Of a DNA stretch of 64,000 nucleotides, positions 1 to 9,550 are shown piece after piece. The notes under the pieces are model-generated. The model made no database searches and had not been told where the DNA came from. It worked only from the letters and a program-made list of their open reading frames with translations. Origin of the DNA: Undibacterium sp. (GTDB taxonomy: Bacteria; Pseudomonadota; Gammaproteobacteria; Burkholderiales; Burkholderiaceae_D); assembly GCA_030645915.1 (NCBI GenBank), contig JAUSNO010000011.1, positions 1 to 64,000 on the forward strand, in the 5' to 3' direction. Positions within the stretch are counted from its first letter, which is position 1. The number at the start of each line of letters is the position of its first letter. The position numbers and the translations under genes were made by a program.

Positions 1-137
1 GCTTTAGCTTCGCCGCCGAATTTTTTCGACAAGACTGTGGCAATCGCTGCTGTCAGTGTTGTTTTACCGTGATCTACGTGACCAATTGTGCCGACGTTGA
101 CGTGCGGCTTGGTGCGTTCGAACTTACCTTTTGCCAT
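1..137 (-). CDS. tuf: Elongation factor Tu, 5' end only (partial)
   Basis: The reverse strand from the ATG at 135-137 encodes 45 residues beginning [20 protein letters not shown] and continuing into VDHGKTTLT, the P-loop of the GTPase domain. This is the invariant N-terminus of EF-Tu, which delivers aminoacyl-tRNA to the ribosome. The gene runs off the left edge of the window. A purine-rich ribosome binding site (GAAGGAAG) lies just upstream. It follows fusA by about 75 bp on the same strand, as in the classic str operon, so it is probably the str-linked tuf copy; a second copy elsewhere in the genome is likely but not visible here. Confidence 0.96.
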   Translation of the reverse strand, partial: MAKGKFERTKPHVNVGTIGHVDHGKTTLTAAIATVLSKKFGGEAK

Positions 138-212
138 TTTATTCTTCCTTCAAAAAGAACGATTAGAGTTTATGCCCGCCTCTTATGGAGACGGGCTTTC
201 CGATTTTATTAA

Positions 213-2318
213 TTACTTAGTTTTTGCCGTAACGATAGCGTCAATGACATTCTTTGGCGCTTCAGCGTAGTGCTTAAATTCCATGGTGTAAGTTGCGCGA
301 CCTTGTGTTGCTGAACGCAATGAAGTCGAGTAACCAAACATCTCGGACAAAGGTACTTCCGCCTTGATGATCTTACCGCCACCACCAGGAATCTCATCCA
401 TACCTTGAACCATACCGCGACGTGAGGACAAATCGCCCATCACTGTACCAGCGTAGTCTTCTGGCGTCTCAACTTCAACAGCCATCATAGGCTCGAGAAT
501 AACTGGGCTAGCTTTACGACAACCATCTTTAAACGCCATCGAACCCGCCATACGGAAGGCGTTTTCGTTGGAATCGACATCATGGTAAGAACCGAAGAAC
601 AGTGTAACTTTAACGTCAACAACAGGGTATCCAGCTAAAACGCCGGAAGCCAAAGTTTCGATCACGCCTTTTTCTACTGCAGGGATATATTCACGAGGAA
701 CGGTACCGCCCTTAATAGCATCGACAAATTCGAAACCCTTGCCCGGTTCTTGTGGCTCAATTTTCAGAACAACATGACCATACTGACCGCGACCACCTGA
801 TTGCTTAACGAATTTACCTTCGATCTCTTCGCAAGTCTTGCGAATAGTTTCTCGGTATGCGACTTGTGGCTTACCAACTGTTGCTTCAACGCCGAATTCG
901 CGACGCATACGATCAACAATAATTTCCAGATGCAACTCACCCATACCACCAATGATCGTTTGACCAGACTCTTCATCTGTCTTCACGCGGAAAGATGGAT
1001 CTTCTTGCGCCAGGCGATTCAATGCCAAGCCCATTTTTTCCTGATCCACTTTAGTTTTAGGCTCAACTGCCTGAGAAATAACTGGCTCAGGGAAAACCAT
1101 ACGCTCCAAAGTAATAATAGAAGATGGATCGCACAGAGTTTCGCCTGTAGTAGCATCTTTCAAACCAACCGCGGCGGCAATATCACCAGCGTGAACTTCT
1201 TTAATTTCTTCACGTTGGTTTGCATGCATCTGCAAAATACGACCGAGACGTTCTTTCTTATTCTTGTTCGGATTAAATACAGTATCGCCTGACTTAACCA
1301 TACCCGAATACACGCGGAAGAAAATCAATTGACCTACAAATGGATCAGTCATGATTTTAAAAGCCAAAGCTGAAAATTTTTCAGTATCTTCAGGTTTACG
1401 TGACGTCGGCTCGTCATACTCATCCAAACCAGTGACTGGCGGAATATCGACTGGCGATGGCAGATATTCAATAACCGCATCCAACATGGCTTGTACGCCC
1501 TTGTTTTTGAATGCAGTTCCACACATCATAGGAACGATTTCAGCTGCAATGGTACGCGCACGGATTGCTTTTTTAATTTCTTCTTCAGACAAATCACCTT
1601 CTTCAAGGTATTTGTTCATCAGCTCTTCTGTCGATTCCGCAGCAGCATCCAACATTTTTTCGCGCCACTCTTGAGCCGAAGCAACAAGTTCAGCTGGAAT
1701 TTCACGATAGTCAAACTTCATCCCCTGAGAAGCTTCATCCCAGTAGATAGCCTTCATCTTGACCAGATCGACTACGCCCAGAAAATTTTCTTCCGCACCG
1801 ATAGGGATTTGCATCAAGATTGGATTTGCTTTCAAACGCGTACGCATTTGCTCGTAAACCTTGAAAAAATTCGCACCAGTACGATCCATTTTATTGACGA
1901 AAGCCAAACGTGGAACTTTGTACTTATTTGCTTGACGCCATACTGTTTCAGATTGCGGCTGCACACCACCGACTGCACAGTAAACCATGCAGGCACCATC
2001 CAAAACACGCATGGAACGCTCAACTTCGATCGTGAAGTCAACGTGACCCGGAGTATCAATAATATTGATGTGATGCTCAGGGAAGTTATTTGCCATACCC
2101 TTCCAGAAGCATGTCGTTGCAGCAGAGGTAATAGTAATACCGCGCTCTTGTTCTTGCTCCATCCAGTCCATGGTAGCCGCGCCATCATGCACTTCACCGA
2201 TTTTGTGATTTACACCGGTGTAGAACAATACGCGTTCAGTTGTCGTTGTTTTACCAGCATCAATATGAGCTGAAATACCGATATTGCGGTAACGCTCAAT
2301 GGGGGTCTTACGTGCCAT
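213..2318 (-). CDS. fusA: Elongation factor G
   Basis: A 701-residue protein, the normal length for EF-G, the GTPase that drives translocation of tRNA and mRNA on the ribosome. The N-terminus reads [20 protein letters not shown] followed by [15 protein letters not shown] (P-loop), DTPGHVDF (G3) and NKMDRTGA (G4). Domains II to V follow and are intact, ending in the alanine-rich C-terminus [11 protein letters not shown]. It is the third gene of the rpsL-rpsG-fusA-tuf operon, cotranscribed from the promoter upstream of rpsL. Nothing unusual was seen. Confidence 0.98.
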   Translation of the reverse strand: MARKTPIERYRNIGISAHIDAGKTTTTERVLFYTGVNHKIGEVHDGAATMDWMEQEQERGITITSAATTCFWKGMANNFPEHHINIIDTPGHVDFTIEVERSMRVLDGACMVYCAVGGVQPQSETVWRQANKYKVPRLAFVNKMDRTGANFFKVYEQMRTRLKANPILMQIPIGAEENFLGVVDLVKMKAIYWDEASQGMKFDYREIPAELVASAQEWREKMLDAAAESTEELMNKYLEEGDLSEEEIKKAIRARTIAAEIVPMMCGTAFKNKGVQAMLDAVIEYLPSPVDIPPVTGLDEYDEPTSRKPEDTEKFSALAFKIMTDPFVGQLIFFRVYSGMVKSGDTVFNPNKNKKERLGRILQMHANQREEIKEVHAGDIAAAVGLKDATTGETLCDPSSIITLERMVFPEPVISQAVEPKTKVDQEKMGLALNRLAQEDPSFRVKTDEESGQTIIGGMGELHLEIIVDRMRREFGVEATVGKPQVAYRETIRKTCEEIEGKFVKQSGGRGQYGHVVLKIEPQEPGKGFEFVDAIKGGTVPREYIPAVEKGVIETLASGVLAGYPVVDVKVTLFFGSYHDVDSNENAFRMAGSMAFKDGCRKASPVILEPMMAVEVETPEDYAGTVMGDLSSRRGMVQGMDEIPGGGGKIIKAEVPLSEMFGYSTSLRSATQGRATYTMEFKHYAEAPKNVIDAIVTAKTK

Positions 2319-2447
2319 AGCTAATCCTAAATCTTTTAATGGACAAAACCGAGCGTAATTTTCAGATAAAAATTACGCCCGGCCTGATTCAAAGTACTTA
2401 CTGAAACCATTGCAGAAAACGCATGCAACGATCTCTCATTGCAACTA

Positions 2448-2918
2448 TTAGAAGCGGAAGTGAGAGAAGGCCTTGTTGGCTTCAGCCATACGATGGACTT
2501 CATCACGCTTCTTCATTGCACCGCCGCGACCTTCTGCAGCCTCCATCAATTCACCACCTAAACGCTGCGGCATGGACTTCTCACTACGCTTATTAGCTGC
2601 TTCACGCAACCAACGCATAGACAAAGCCATACGGCGAACTGGGCGAACTTCAACTGGAACCTGGTAGTTAGCGCCACCAACTCGGCGAGATTTAACCTCA
2701 ACCAACGGCTTAGCGTTACTGATCGCAGCTGCAAACACCTCCAAAGGATCCTTGCCGGATTTTTGCTGGATATGTTCAAACGCACCATAGATAATGCCTT
2801 CAGCAACAGACTTCTTGCCAGACAACATCAATACATTTACAAATTTTGATACATCTACATTACCGAATTTTGGATCCGGCAGTATGTCCCGTTTCGGGAC
2901 TTCACGACGACGTGGCAT
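2448..2918 (-). CDS. rpsG: 30S ribosomal protein S7
   Basis: A 156-residue protein starting [20 protein letters not shown] and ending [11 protein letters not shown], diagnostic of S7, the 30S protein that nucleates assembly of the 3' major domain of 16S rRNA and touches the E site. The frame extends five codons further upstream, but the start at 2916-2918 gives the conserved N-terminus and sits behind a good ribosome binding site (GAAAGGAA). It lies between rpsL and fusA in the str operon. Autoregulation of str by S7 is known in enterobacteria; no such site was identified here. Confidence 0.97.
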   Translation of the reverse strand: MPRRREVPKRDILPDPKFGNVDVSKFVNVLMLSGKKSVAEGIIYGAFEHIQQKSGKDPLEVFAAAISNAKPLVEVKSRRVGGANYQVPVEVRPVRRMALSMRWLREAANKRSEKSMPQRLGGELMEAAEGRGGAMKKRDEVHRMAEANKAFSHFRF

Positions 2919-3065
2919 TTCAATTCCTTTCAATCTTCAGTTGAGCGACCGACAACAATTTTATCGATGCTCGCGGCGCGCCATCATAGCTTGCCACTTA
3001 CTCAGCCCATTCGGACTGACACTATTCTGAATCAATTAGATTACAGAGGTTAAATTACTAGCTGA

Positions 3066-3449
3066 TTACTTCTTAACAGCTTTAGCGCGCTTCGTACCAT
3101 ATTTGGAACGAGATTGCTTACGATCCTTAACACCTTGAGTATCCAAAGCACCGCGAACCATATGGTAACGTACGCCCGGCAAATCCTTTACACGGCCACC
3201 GCGCAACAAAACTACGCTATGTTCTTGCAAGTTATGGCCTTCACCGCCGATATACGAAATAACTTCGAAACCGTTGGTCAGACGTACTTTGGCAACTTTA
3301 CGCAAAGCCGAGTTAGGCTTTTTTGGAGTTGTAGTATAAACGCGTGTACATACACCACGTTTTTGCGGGCTGTTTTCCAGCGCCGGCGACTTGCTCTTGA
3401 CACGTGCGGAAACACGCGGCTGGCGAATCAGTTGATTGATGGTTGGCAT
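3066..3449 (-). CDS. rpsL: 30S ribosomal protein S12
   Basis: A 127-residue protein with [12 protein letters not shown] at the N-terminus, the central [15 protein letters not shown] and the [20 protein letters not shown] block that defines S12, the decoding-centre protein. The lysines in TTPKKPNSA and in [11 protein letters not shown] are the positions whose changes give streptomycin resistance in other bacteria; both are wild type here. A 12-codon upstream extension of the frame is not conserved in S12, so the start at 3447-3449 is used. First gene of the str operon. Confidence 0.97.
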   Translation of the reverse strand: MPTINQLIRQPRVSARVKSKSPALENSPQKRGVCTRVYTTTPKKPNSALRKVAKVRLTNGFEVISYIGGEGHNLQEHSVVLLRGGRVKDLPGVRYHMVRGALDTQGVKDRKQSRSKYGTKRAKAVKK

Positions 3450-3625
3450 CGTTTTTAATCCAACAAAATACAACGTTAAACACAAACCCGGAAACGGTTG
3501 CCCGGGGACTTAAATCTATAATTTTTGCTTAGCTCACACTTAGCGCACCCGACGATCAACTATCATTGCAAGCGACATTTAAATTAAATGTGCAACCATA
3601 GACTATTTAAAATCGAGAACTCGCG

Positions 3626-3655
3626 ATTGTACGCCCTTATATGCGAACAAGTCAA
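3626..3655 (-). promoter_or_regulatory. Sigma70 promoter of the str operon
   Basis: On the minus strand TTGACT (3650-3655) and TACAAT (3626-3631) are separated by 18 bases, a near-consensus housekeeping promoter. It lies about 175 bp upstream of the rpsL start and points into the str operon. The leader between it and rpsL is long and could hold control elements, but none was recognised. The remaining bases up to the next gene at 3938 show only AT-rich sequence and a weak stem at 3756-3787. Confidence 0.7.
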
Positions 3656-3937
3656 GGACAACCAACATGCAAAACCTTCATTGAGTTAAGTACGCAGTCT
3701 TTTCTAAAACTAGAAGAGCTACAGCTTAGAGAACATTTAAACAAATACAAGGTCTAAAAGCTTTGATTAAGTACATGCAGAGCTTTTTTTGACTCGGTTT
3801 ATTTTTATTCAGGTCACTACCTCTTCCAATTAAAGTAGCTGTGACATAGAGCAATCGTAGCAATCCAGATCTTGGTAAGATTGCGAGGAAATTCGACGTA
3901 AACCCACTAAAGTCACACATTAATAGTATTTTCAATA

Positions 3938-5878
3938 ATGATTTGCATTCATTATTTATCAGGACTTCACCGCCCCCCATCAATGCGATATTTCAACCAC
4001 GCTCCCTCAATCTATATTGTTTTCAGCTATGTCTTGGTTTCGTCAATTCCATTTATCTCGTTTCTTTTTGGCAAAACAGTTGAGCATTCCCATCAAATCA
4101 TTGCCTTAGAGATATTTGGATGGTTAACTTTATGGTCTCTATTTAAAAGTCCAAGATGGTTTCATTGGTTATTGTTACCTGCATTTTTGGCTATTCCAAT
4201 TGAAATATACCTACGTATTTATTTCGGACAAGGGATTTCCACTCATCATTTAGGGGTTATGGTCGAGACTAGCCCGAAAGAAACTTTGGAATTCTTGGGC
4301 AACAAAATATTGCTCTTGTTAATTGTCGCGATAGCGATCCTGACATGGTGGTACAGCATCTTATTTGCGGCAAGGCGCGCACACGCCCTGGATTGGACAC
4401 ATAAGTCTCGCTGGGCGACATTATTGCTTTTGTCGATCATCGCTAGCATTTGGGGATTTGGTGGGAATAAAGGGATTTCAAACTCTGCGTCCACTATTTT
4501 AGTTAGTAAGCTAGAAATTGGTGCTAAAGACGAGAGCAATGCATCCGGAATGACGAGTGCAGCGCTGCCAGATACAAACGCACGAACCTTTTTTGTGTCC
4601 GGCTCCGCCTCGTACAACGCATTTATTCAAGACATAGGCTCGCGACTGCCCAAATTGCCAGAGTGGGCAATAAATTCCTTAGATAATGATGCCATGGTGA
4701 GAACTTGGCCCTTTGGGCTTGCCGTACGTGCCGCTGATTTTTTGACCGAGCGCAATTATTTATCAAATCTGACTGAAAAAAGTCATGCATTTCAATTTAA
4801 GGCAAGCCAGGTAAGCGGCAGTGACATTGCGCAAACCATCGTTGTCGTGATCGGTGAATCGTCAAGGTTTGATCGGTGGAGTATCAATGGCTATAGTCGC
4901 AACACCAACCCGCTATTAAGCCAGGAAACCAATCTCGTCAGTTTTGATGATGTCGTGACAGCCGTGGCGGCTACCCGCTTATCGGTGCCGATTATCGTTT
5001 CGCGCAAACCCGCGACTCAAAGCCTGAAAGCCGGTTTTTCTGAGAAATCATTTCTAAGTGCGTTTAAGGAGGTGGGCTTCAAGACATTCTGGCTATCTAA
5101 CCAGATGAGCTTTGGCGAATTTGACACGCCGACCTCAGTATTTGCCAAGGAAGCCGATGTCACGCAGTTTTTGAATTTAGGTGGATTTACCGACAGTTCA
5201 AACTTTGATCAAATATTATTAGAGCCTATGCAAAATGCAATTCATGACCCCGCACCTAAAAAACTCATCGTATTGCACAGTCTTGGCAACCATTGGAATT
5301 ACAGCCACCGTCATCCCAAGGAATATGACAAATGGAGACCGTCACTCTTTGGCATTGTTAATCCCGCCTACACTGATTTAAAAAACAAGCAGGCATTAAA
5401 TAATAGCTACGACAATTCCATCTTATATACGGATTGGGTGCTCGCTCAAATCATTGAAAGATTAAAAAAAACAGACCAGATAACCTCCATGCTTTACGTA
5501 TCTGACCACGGACAAACTCTCTATGACAATAGTTGTAACCTAGCATTTCATGGCCACAATACGCAGTATGAATTCCACATTCCTGTCTTCATGTGGTTTT
5601 CCGACAGTTACGAAAATCAGCATCCCGACAAAATCATTCAGTTATACAAACATAAAAAATCAAAACTATCGACTGAAAATATTTTCCACTCACTACTGGA
5701 CATGGCAGACATCAGATATCCTGACGACCGCCTGGAGTGGAGCTTTCTCAGTTCCGCCCTTAAACCACACACGCGCTACGTTGACAGTTATGGCTGGTCG
5801 AATTACGACGACGCCACCTTCAAAGGCGACTGCCGTGAAGTAATAGACAAAAAAACGCCTTTGGTACAGGAAAAATAA
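3938..5878 (+). CDS. Phosphoethanolamine transferase-like membrane sulfatase-fold protein
   Basis: A 646-residue inner-membrane protein of the EptA/CptA/OpgE family, which moves phosphoethanolamine from phosphatidylethanolamine onto lipid A, core sugars or glucans. The first 190 residues hold about five hydrophobic helices. The periplasmic domain begins IVVVIGESSRFDRWSINGYS and carries TRLSVP, whose threonine (about residue 346) matches the family nucleophile. The metal-binding C-terminal half shows SDHGQTLYDNSC and AFHGHNTQYEFHIP. The start is uncertain: ATG at 3938 or 3983, neither with a convincing ribosome binding site. Base composition is more AT-rich than the flanking genes. The accepted substrate cannot be told from sequence; polymyxin resistance is possible but unproven. 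Confidence 0.85.
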   Translation: MICIHYLSGLHRPPSMRYFNHAPSIYIVFSYVLVSSIPFISFLFGKTVEHSHQIIALEIFGWLTLWSLFKSPRWFHWLLLPAFLAIPIEIYLRIYFGQGISTHHLGVMVETSPKETLEFLGNKILLLLIVAIAILTWWYSILFAARRAHALDWTHKSRWATLLLLSIIASIWGFGGNKGISNSASTILVSKLEIGAKDESNASGMTSAALPDTNARTFFVSGSASYNAFIQDIGSRLPKLPEWAINSLDNDAMVRTWPFGLAVRAADFLTERNYLSNLTEKSHAFQFKASQVSGSDIAQTIVVVIGESSRFDRWSINGYSRNTNPLLSQETNLVSFDDVVTAVAATRLSVPIIVSRKPATQSLKAGFSEKSFLSAFKEVGFKTFWLSNQMSFGEFDTPTSVFAKEADVTQFLNLGGFTDSSNFDQILLEPMQNAIHDPAPKKLIVLHSLGNHWNYSHRHPKEYDKWRPSLFGIVNPAYTDLKNKQALNNSYDNSILYTDWVLAQIIERLKKTDQITSMLYVSDHGQTLYDNSCNLAFHGHNTQYEFHIPVFMWFSDSYENQHPDKIIQLYKHKKSKLSTENIFHSLLDMADIRYPDDRLEWSFLSSALKPHTRYVDSYGWSNYDDATFKGDCREVIDKKTPLVQEK

Positions 5879-5993
5879 TCGCAAATAATCCCTGTCTTAC
5901 CATTGCCGGCGCTTATATCAATATGCGCAATGTCATCTATGCATATGCGGTAGATTCGTTGATAGATAGTCTTTTCTCCCTTACACTGATGAC

Positions 5994-7124
5994 ATGCTTC
6001 GAGAAAACATTCCCACACTGACGTTGAACGGACAAGGCAAGGATCAACGACAAGCCATTGCCGAAGGCGCCTGGTTGGTACATGTTCTATCAACGAAGCA
6101 AGTGATGAACTCACTCAACGCACAGCTGACGCAAGCCAGCACTCAAGTTGACCTTGAGTGGAATTTAACGCAAATCACTGCATTGGATCACATCGGCGCA
6201 CAAATGTTATGGCAAACATGGGGCAAGAAACGACCGCCCCAGTTGGTAACAAATCCTGCGCATGACAGTTTGTTTGAGAGGCTGGAACAAGTCAGCAAGC
6301 TCAGGATTCCTATTGCTCCCAAGCCCAGACTTACGCGAATAATGCGTCTCGGCGCGCGTATGCTGGATTTCTTTGAACATTTACTTGGTTTTGTGGCCTT
6401 GCTTGGGCAATTGATGCTTGATATTGCCCGCTTCATCAGGCACCCCCTCGATGGGCCTTGGAAGGAGCTCTCTGCCAATGTTTATCGCACAGGCTTTCAG
6501 GCGCTCGGGATCACTGCACTAGTGGGAATGCTAATAGGTGTCGTACTGTCCTATCTGTCGGCGCAACAATTAAGCACCTTTGGTGGCGACCTGTTTATTG
6601 TCAATATCTTAGGTATGAGTATCATCCGCGAACTTGGCCCGATGTTGGCGGCGATTTTAGTGGCAGGTCGTTCCGGCTCAGCCATCACAGCACAAATTGG
6701 TGTGATGCGCGTAACTGAAGAGCTAGACGCAATGCGCGTCATGGGCATACCACAAGGTTATCGACTCATTATGCCAAAGGTATTGGCTTTGGCACTGGCC
6801 ATGCCACTCATTGTCATCTGGACAGACGTGATGGCACTGATCGGCGGCATGATTGCAGCGCAAATCAGATTAGGCATGTCGCCTGGTTTTTTTCTGCATA
6901 AATTGCCTGAAGCGGTCGATTTAGCCAATTACTGGATTGGTCTGGGCAAAGGAGTGGTCTTCGGCATATTAATTGCCCTCGTTGCCTGTCATTTTGGATT
7001 GCGCATCCAGCCCAACACCGAAAGTCTAGGGCAAGGAACAACAAGCTCAGTCGTGATTTCCATTACTGTTGTGATTATCGCTGACGCCATATTCGCGATC
7101 GTTTTTAGTAATGTCGGATATTAG
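5994..7124 (+). CDS. MlaE-family lipid ABC transporter permease with N-terminal STAS-like domain
   Basis: A 376-residue permease of the MlaE/YrbE family, the membrane subunit of MCE transporters that move phospholipids or other hydrophobic molecules between inner and outer membrane. Residues 1 to about 105 form a soluble region resembling a STAS domain (LEWNLTQITALDHIGAQMLW), here fused rather than encoded separately as MlaB. The permease part follows with INGMSIIRELGPMLA-like sequence (ILGMSIIRELGPMLAAIL), GRSGSAITAQIG and TEELDAMRVMGIP, all family hallmarks, and about five membrane helices. It starts the operon; its TAG stop is two bases before the ATG of the ATPase gene. Confidence 0.9.
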   Translation: MLRENIPTLTLNGQGKDQRQAIAEGAWLVHVLSTKQVMNSLNAQLTQASTQVDLEWNLTQITALDHIGAQMLWQTWGKKRPPQLVTNPAHDSLFERLEQVSKLRIPIAPKPRLTRIMRLGARMLDFFEHLLGFVALLGQLMLDIARFIRHPLDGPWKELSANVYRTGFQALGITALVGMLIGVVLSYLSAQQLSTFGGDLFIVNILGMSIIRELGPMLAAILVAGRSGSAITAQIGVMRVTEELDAMRVMGIPQGYRLIMPKVLALALAMPLIVIWTDVMALIGGMIAAQIRLGMSPGFFLHKLPEAVDLANYWIGLGKGVVFGILIALVACHFGLRIQPNTESLGQGTTSSVVISITVVIIADAIFAIVFSNVGY

Positions 7125-7126
7125 TG

Positions 7127-7933
7127 ATGGCAGAGGCAATCATCGACATACAAAACCTGCGTACTCAATTTGGTCGCGCGGTGATTCATGATCAACTTTA
7201 TTTAAAAGTAAATAAAGGAGAAATTCTCTCCATCGTTGGTGGCTCTGGGTCAGGCAAAACGGTGTTGATGCGACAAATGCTGGGTTTAGAAATACCTACA
7301 CGCGGCAACATTAAGGTTTTTGGTGAAGATTTGCACGATCCAAGAGAACCGCATCTCGATTATTTACGCAAACGCTCAGGCATGTTGTTTCAGCACGGCG
7401 CGCTGTATTCCGCTCTCACAGTATTTGAAAACGTAGCGCAACCGATGCGAGAACTTGGCACTCTGTCGGAGAGTCTGATTTCAGATTTAGTGTATTTAAA
7501 ATTACAAATGGCAGGTATCAATTTTGAGCATGCGTGTAAAATGCCATCCGATTTATCTGGCGGCATGATCAAACGTATCGCGCTGGCACGCGCGCTCGCA
7601 CTTGATCCTGAACTCCTGTTCTTAGATGAGCCAACCGCAGGTCTGGACCCTGACCGCTCTGACAGTTTTGTTAATCTGATTCTCTCCTTGCATCAACAGC
7701 TAGGTTTAACTGTGGTGATGGTGACGCATGATCTGGATACGCTGTTTGCACTTTCAAATCGCATTGCCGTACTCGCAGAAAAAAGAGTGGTCGTCATCGG
7801 AGCACCTTCCGAAGTGGTGCAATTTCAACACGAATTTATTGAGAAATTCTTTCTGGGAGGTCGCGGCCGACGCGCAATGGAAGTGCTGCCGTCTCTCGAT
7901 CCGACATTTAAGCAAGATCAATTGGAGCAATAA
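7127..7933 (+). CDS. MlaF-like ABC transporter ATP-binding protein
   Basis: A 268-residue ATPase that powers the MlaE-type permease encoded just upstream. Walker A is GGSGSGKT, the signature is DLSGGMIKRIALARALA, and Walker B is LLFLDEPTAGLDP with the H-loop in VMVTHDLDT. The GGM version of the signature and the FQHGALYSALTVFENVA Q-loop region are typical of MlaF. A GTG three bases earlier overlaps the permease stop; the ATG at 7127 is preferred but the difference is one residue. The C-terminus ends FFLGGRGRRAMEVL, similar to the MlaF tail that contacts MlaB. Confidence 0.92.
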   Translation: MAEAIIDIQNLRTQFGRAVIHDQLYLKVNKGEILSIVGGSGSGKTVLMRQMLGLEIPTRGNIKVFGEDLHDPREPHLDYLRKRSGMLFQHGALYSALTVFENVAQPMRELGTLSESLISDLVYLKLQMAGINFEHACKMPSDLSGGMIKRIALARALALDPELLFLDEPTAGLDPDRSDSFVNLILSLHQQLGLTVVMVTHDLDTLFALSNRIAVLAEKRVVVIGAPSEVVQFQHEFIEKFFLGGRGRRAMEVLPSLDPTFKQDQLEQ

Positions 7934-7942
7934 GATACTTCT

Positions 7943-8878
7943 ATGGAAAGCAGATCACATGCCCTGATGGCAGGCTTTTTTACCATCGCCCTGGCGGTAT
8001 TAACTACACTATTTGCCCTTTGGTTAGGGAAAGATAATATCCAGCGCACGCCTTACACCATCGCCACCAAGCTGTCGGTAGCCGGTCTCAATTTGCAGGC
8101 AGCGGTACGCTATAAAGGCATTAAAGTAGGTAATGTGACTGACATTGATTTTGACGAAAAAAATCCCGGTCAAATTCTGCTCAAACTCGATATCTTGGCA
8201 GACACTCCCGTCACTGCAAATACATACGCGACACTAGGCTATCAGGGTGTGACCGGGATTGCTTACGTACAATTGGATGAAGATGCCGCCATGCCGACAC
8301 CCTTAGCGCGAAGCGATGGCAATATCAAACACATACCCTTGCGCCCAGGCATGATGCAAAATCTTGAGCAACGTGGCATGGCGATTCTGAATCAGACCGA
8401 GGAATTGAGCAAACGTTTGAATCACCTGCTGGACACAAACAATCAGAAATCCATCGTTAGCGCTATTGACAATATCAGTCGCGCTGCGGTCGCGTGGCAA
8501 GCCATTCCGGGCAAGCTCGAGCCAGTACTAGACACGCTCCCTGCCCTGATAGAACAAACGCGTAGCAGCGTCGATGCGTTCAAAGTATTTTCAAACAATG
8601 CCACAAAGACCAGCAACAATATAAGTAATCTGACGAATAATCTGCAAGCAAATGACGGCACCTTTGCCAAACTCAATATCGCGGTCGATCGCATCGGCAA
8701 CAGTCTTGTCCTTGAAACACTGCCCGGCATCAATACATTAAGTCGTGAGGCGCGCTCTTCAATGCGCTCACTGAACCGCACTGCGGAAACACTCAATGAG
8801 CGCCCGCAAAGCATTTTATTTGGCAACACAGCGATTCCGCCCGGTCCAGGCGAAACCGGATTTGTTGCTCCTAAATAA
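7943..8878 (+). CDS. MCE-domain (MlaD-like) substrate-binding protein
   Basis: A 311-residue protein anchored by one N-terminal helix (ALMAGFFTIALAVLTTLFAL, near residues 7-26) with a periplasmic MCE domain behind it. The MCE fold is seen in VAGLNLQAAVRYKGIKVGNV and in LGYQGVTGIAYVQL. The remaining 170 residues are helical and rich in polar heptads, as in MCE proteins that form an extended tube. Such proteins gather lipid substrate for the MlaEF engine. The gene starts nine bases after the ATPase stop and is followed by the auxiliary lipoprotein, so the four genes form one unit. It lacks the tandem MCE repeats of PqiB and YebT. Confidence 0.88.
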   Translation: MESRSHALMAGFFTIALAVLTTLFALWLGKDNIQRTPYTIATKLSVAGLNLQAAVRYKGIKVGNVTDIDFDEKNPGQILLKLDILADTPVTANTYATLGYQGVTGIAYVQLDEDAAMPTPLARSDGNIKHIPLRPGMMQNLEQRGMAILNQTEELSKRLNHLLDTNNQKSIVSAIDNISRAAVAWQAIPGKLEPVLDTLPALIEQTRSSVDAFKVFSNNATKTSNNISNLTNNLQANDGTFAKLNIAVDRIGNSLVLETLPGINTLSREARSSMRSLNRTAETLNERPQSILFGNTAIPPGPGETGFVAPK

Positions 8879-8890
8879 GGGAAGAACACC

Positions 8891-9529
8891 ATGTCACTAC
8901 CCCAGCCATTGCAATACCAAACGAATCACGTCTCCAGATTCAGTTTAATCCTTAGCTTTTTTATATTTGCGACCCTGCTTCAGGGCTGTGCCATTAGCCA
9001 ACAGCCGTCCAGCTTCAGTTATGATTTTGGCTCGTTACCCAAAGTACAAAAACAGCTAGCGGTCAACATGGCGATCAGTGTGGCAGACATCAGTGCCCCC
9101 AGCACCCTGGATGGAAATGCCATGCTATATAGATTGCTGTATGACAATCAGCAACGCTTGCGGCCTTACGCCCAGCATCGCTGGAGCATGCCGCCAGCGC
9201 AATTGCTGACACAACGACTTAAATCAAGAATTGCCGCTGAAGGTGGAACCGTGCTCGCTGAGGCAGATGGCGTCGCTGATTTGCCAGTCTTAAAAATTGA
9301 CCTGGATGAATTTTCGCAGGCATTCGCCAGTGTCAGCCAAAGTGAAGCGCAAATCACCTTACGCGTCTCGATAATCAAAAAAAATAGGTTGATCGCACAA
9401 CACTATTTTGCTACCCGAACGGTGTCTGATAGTGCGGACGCAAGCGGCGGCGCCAAAGCGATGCAAACCACAGCCGACGCCAGCATTACCGCCATACTGG
9501 CCTGGCTACAAAGTTTGCCGCTCAATTAA
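8891..9529 (+). CDS. ABC-type transport auxiliary lipoprotein (PqiC-like)
   Basis: A 212-residue predicted outer-membrane or periplasmic lipoprotein. A hydrophobic stretch (FSLILSFFIFATLLQGC) ends in the lipobox LQGC, giving a lipidated cysteine near residue 33. The mature part fits the ABC_trans_aux/DUF330 family that includes PqiC: it has the conserved YDNQQRLRPYAQHRWSMPP segment. These lipoproteins partner with MCE systems at the outer membrane. The position directly downstream of the MCE gene supports this. The signal peptide is preceded by about 16 polar residues, so the true start could be a later codon, though no better ATG is present. Confidence 0.8.
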   Translation: MSLPQPLQYQTNHVSRFSLILSFFIFATLLQGCAISQQPSSFSYDFGSLPKVQKQLAVNMAISVADISAPSTLDGNAMLYRLLYDNQQRLRPYAQHRWSMPPAQLLTQRLKSRIAAEGGTVLAEADGVADLPVLKIDLDEFSQAFASVSQSEAQITLRVSIIKKNRLIAQHYFATRTVSDSADASGGAKAMQTTADASITAILAWLQSLPLN

Positions 9530-9550
9530 TTACTCCTGGCAAGCCATTTC

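Noticed and set aside
801-2273. Long open frames on the plus strand opposite fusA
   Set aside because: They are shadows of the highly conserved fusA coding sequence and have no ribosome binding site or recognisable product.
3756-3787. AAAAGCT and AGCTTTT stem followed by T near the phosphoethanolamine transferase gene
   Set aside because: The stem is only seven base pairs with an 18-base loop and there is no gene ending just before it on the plus strand.
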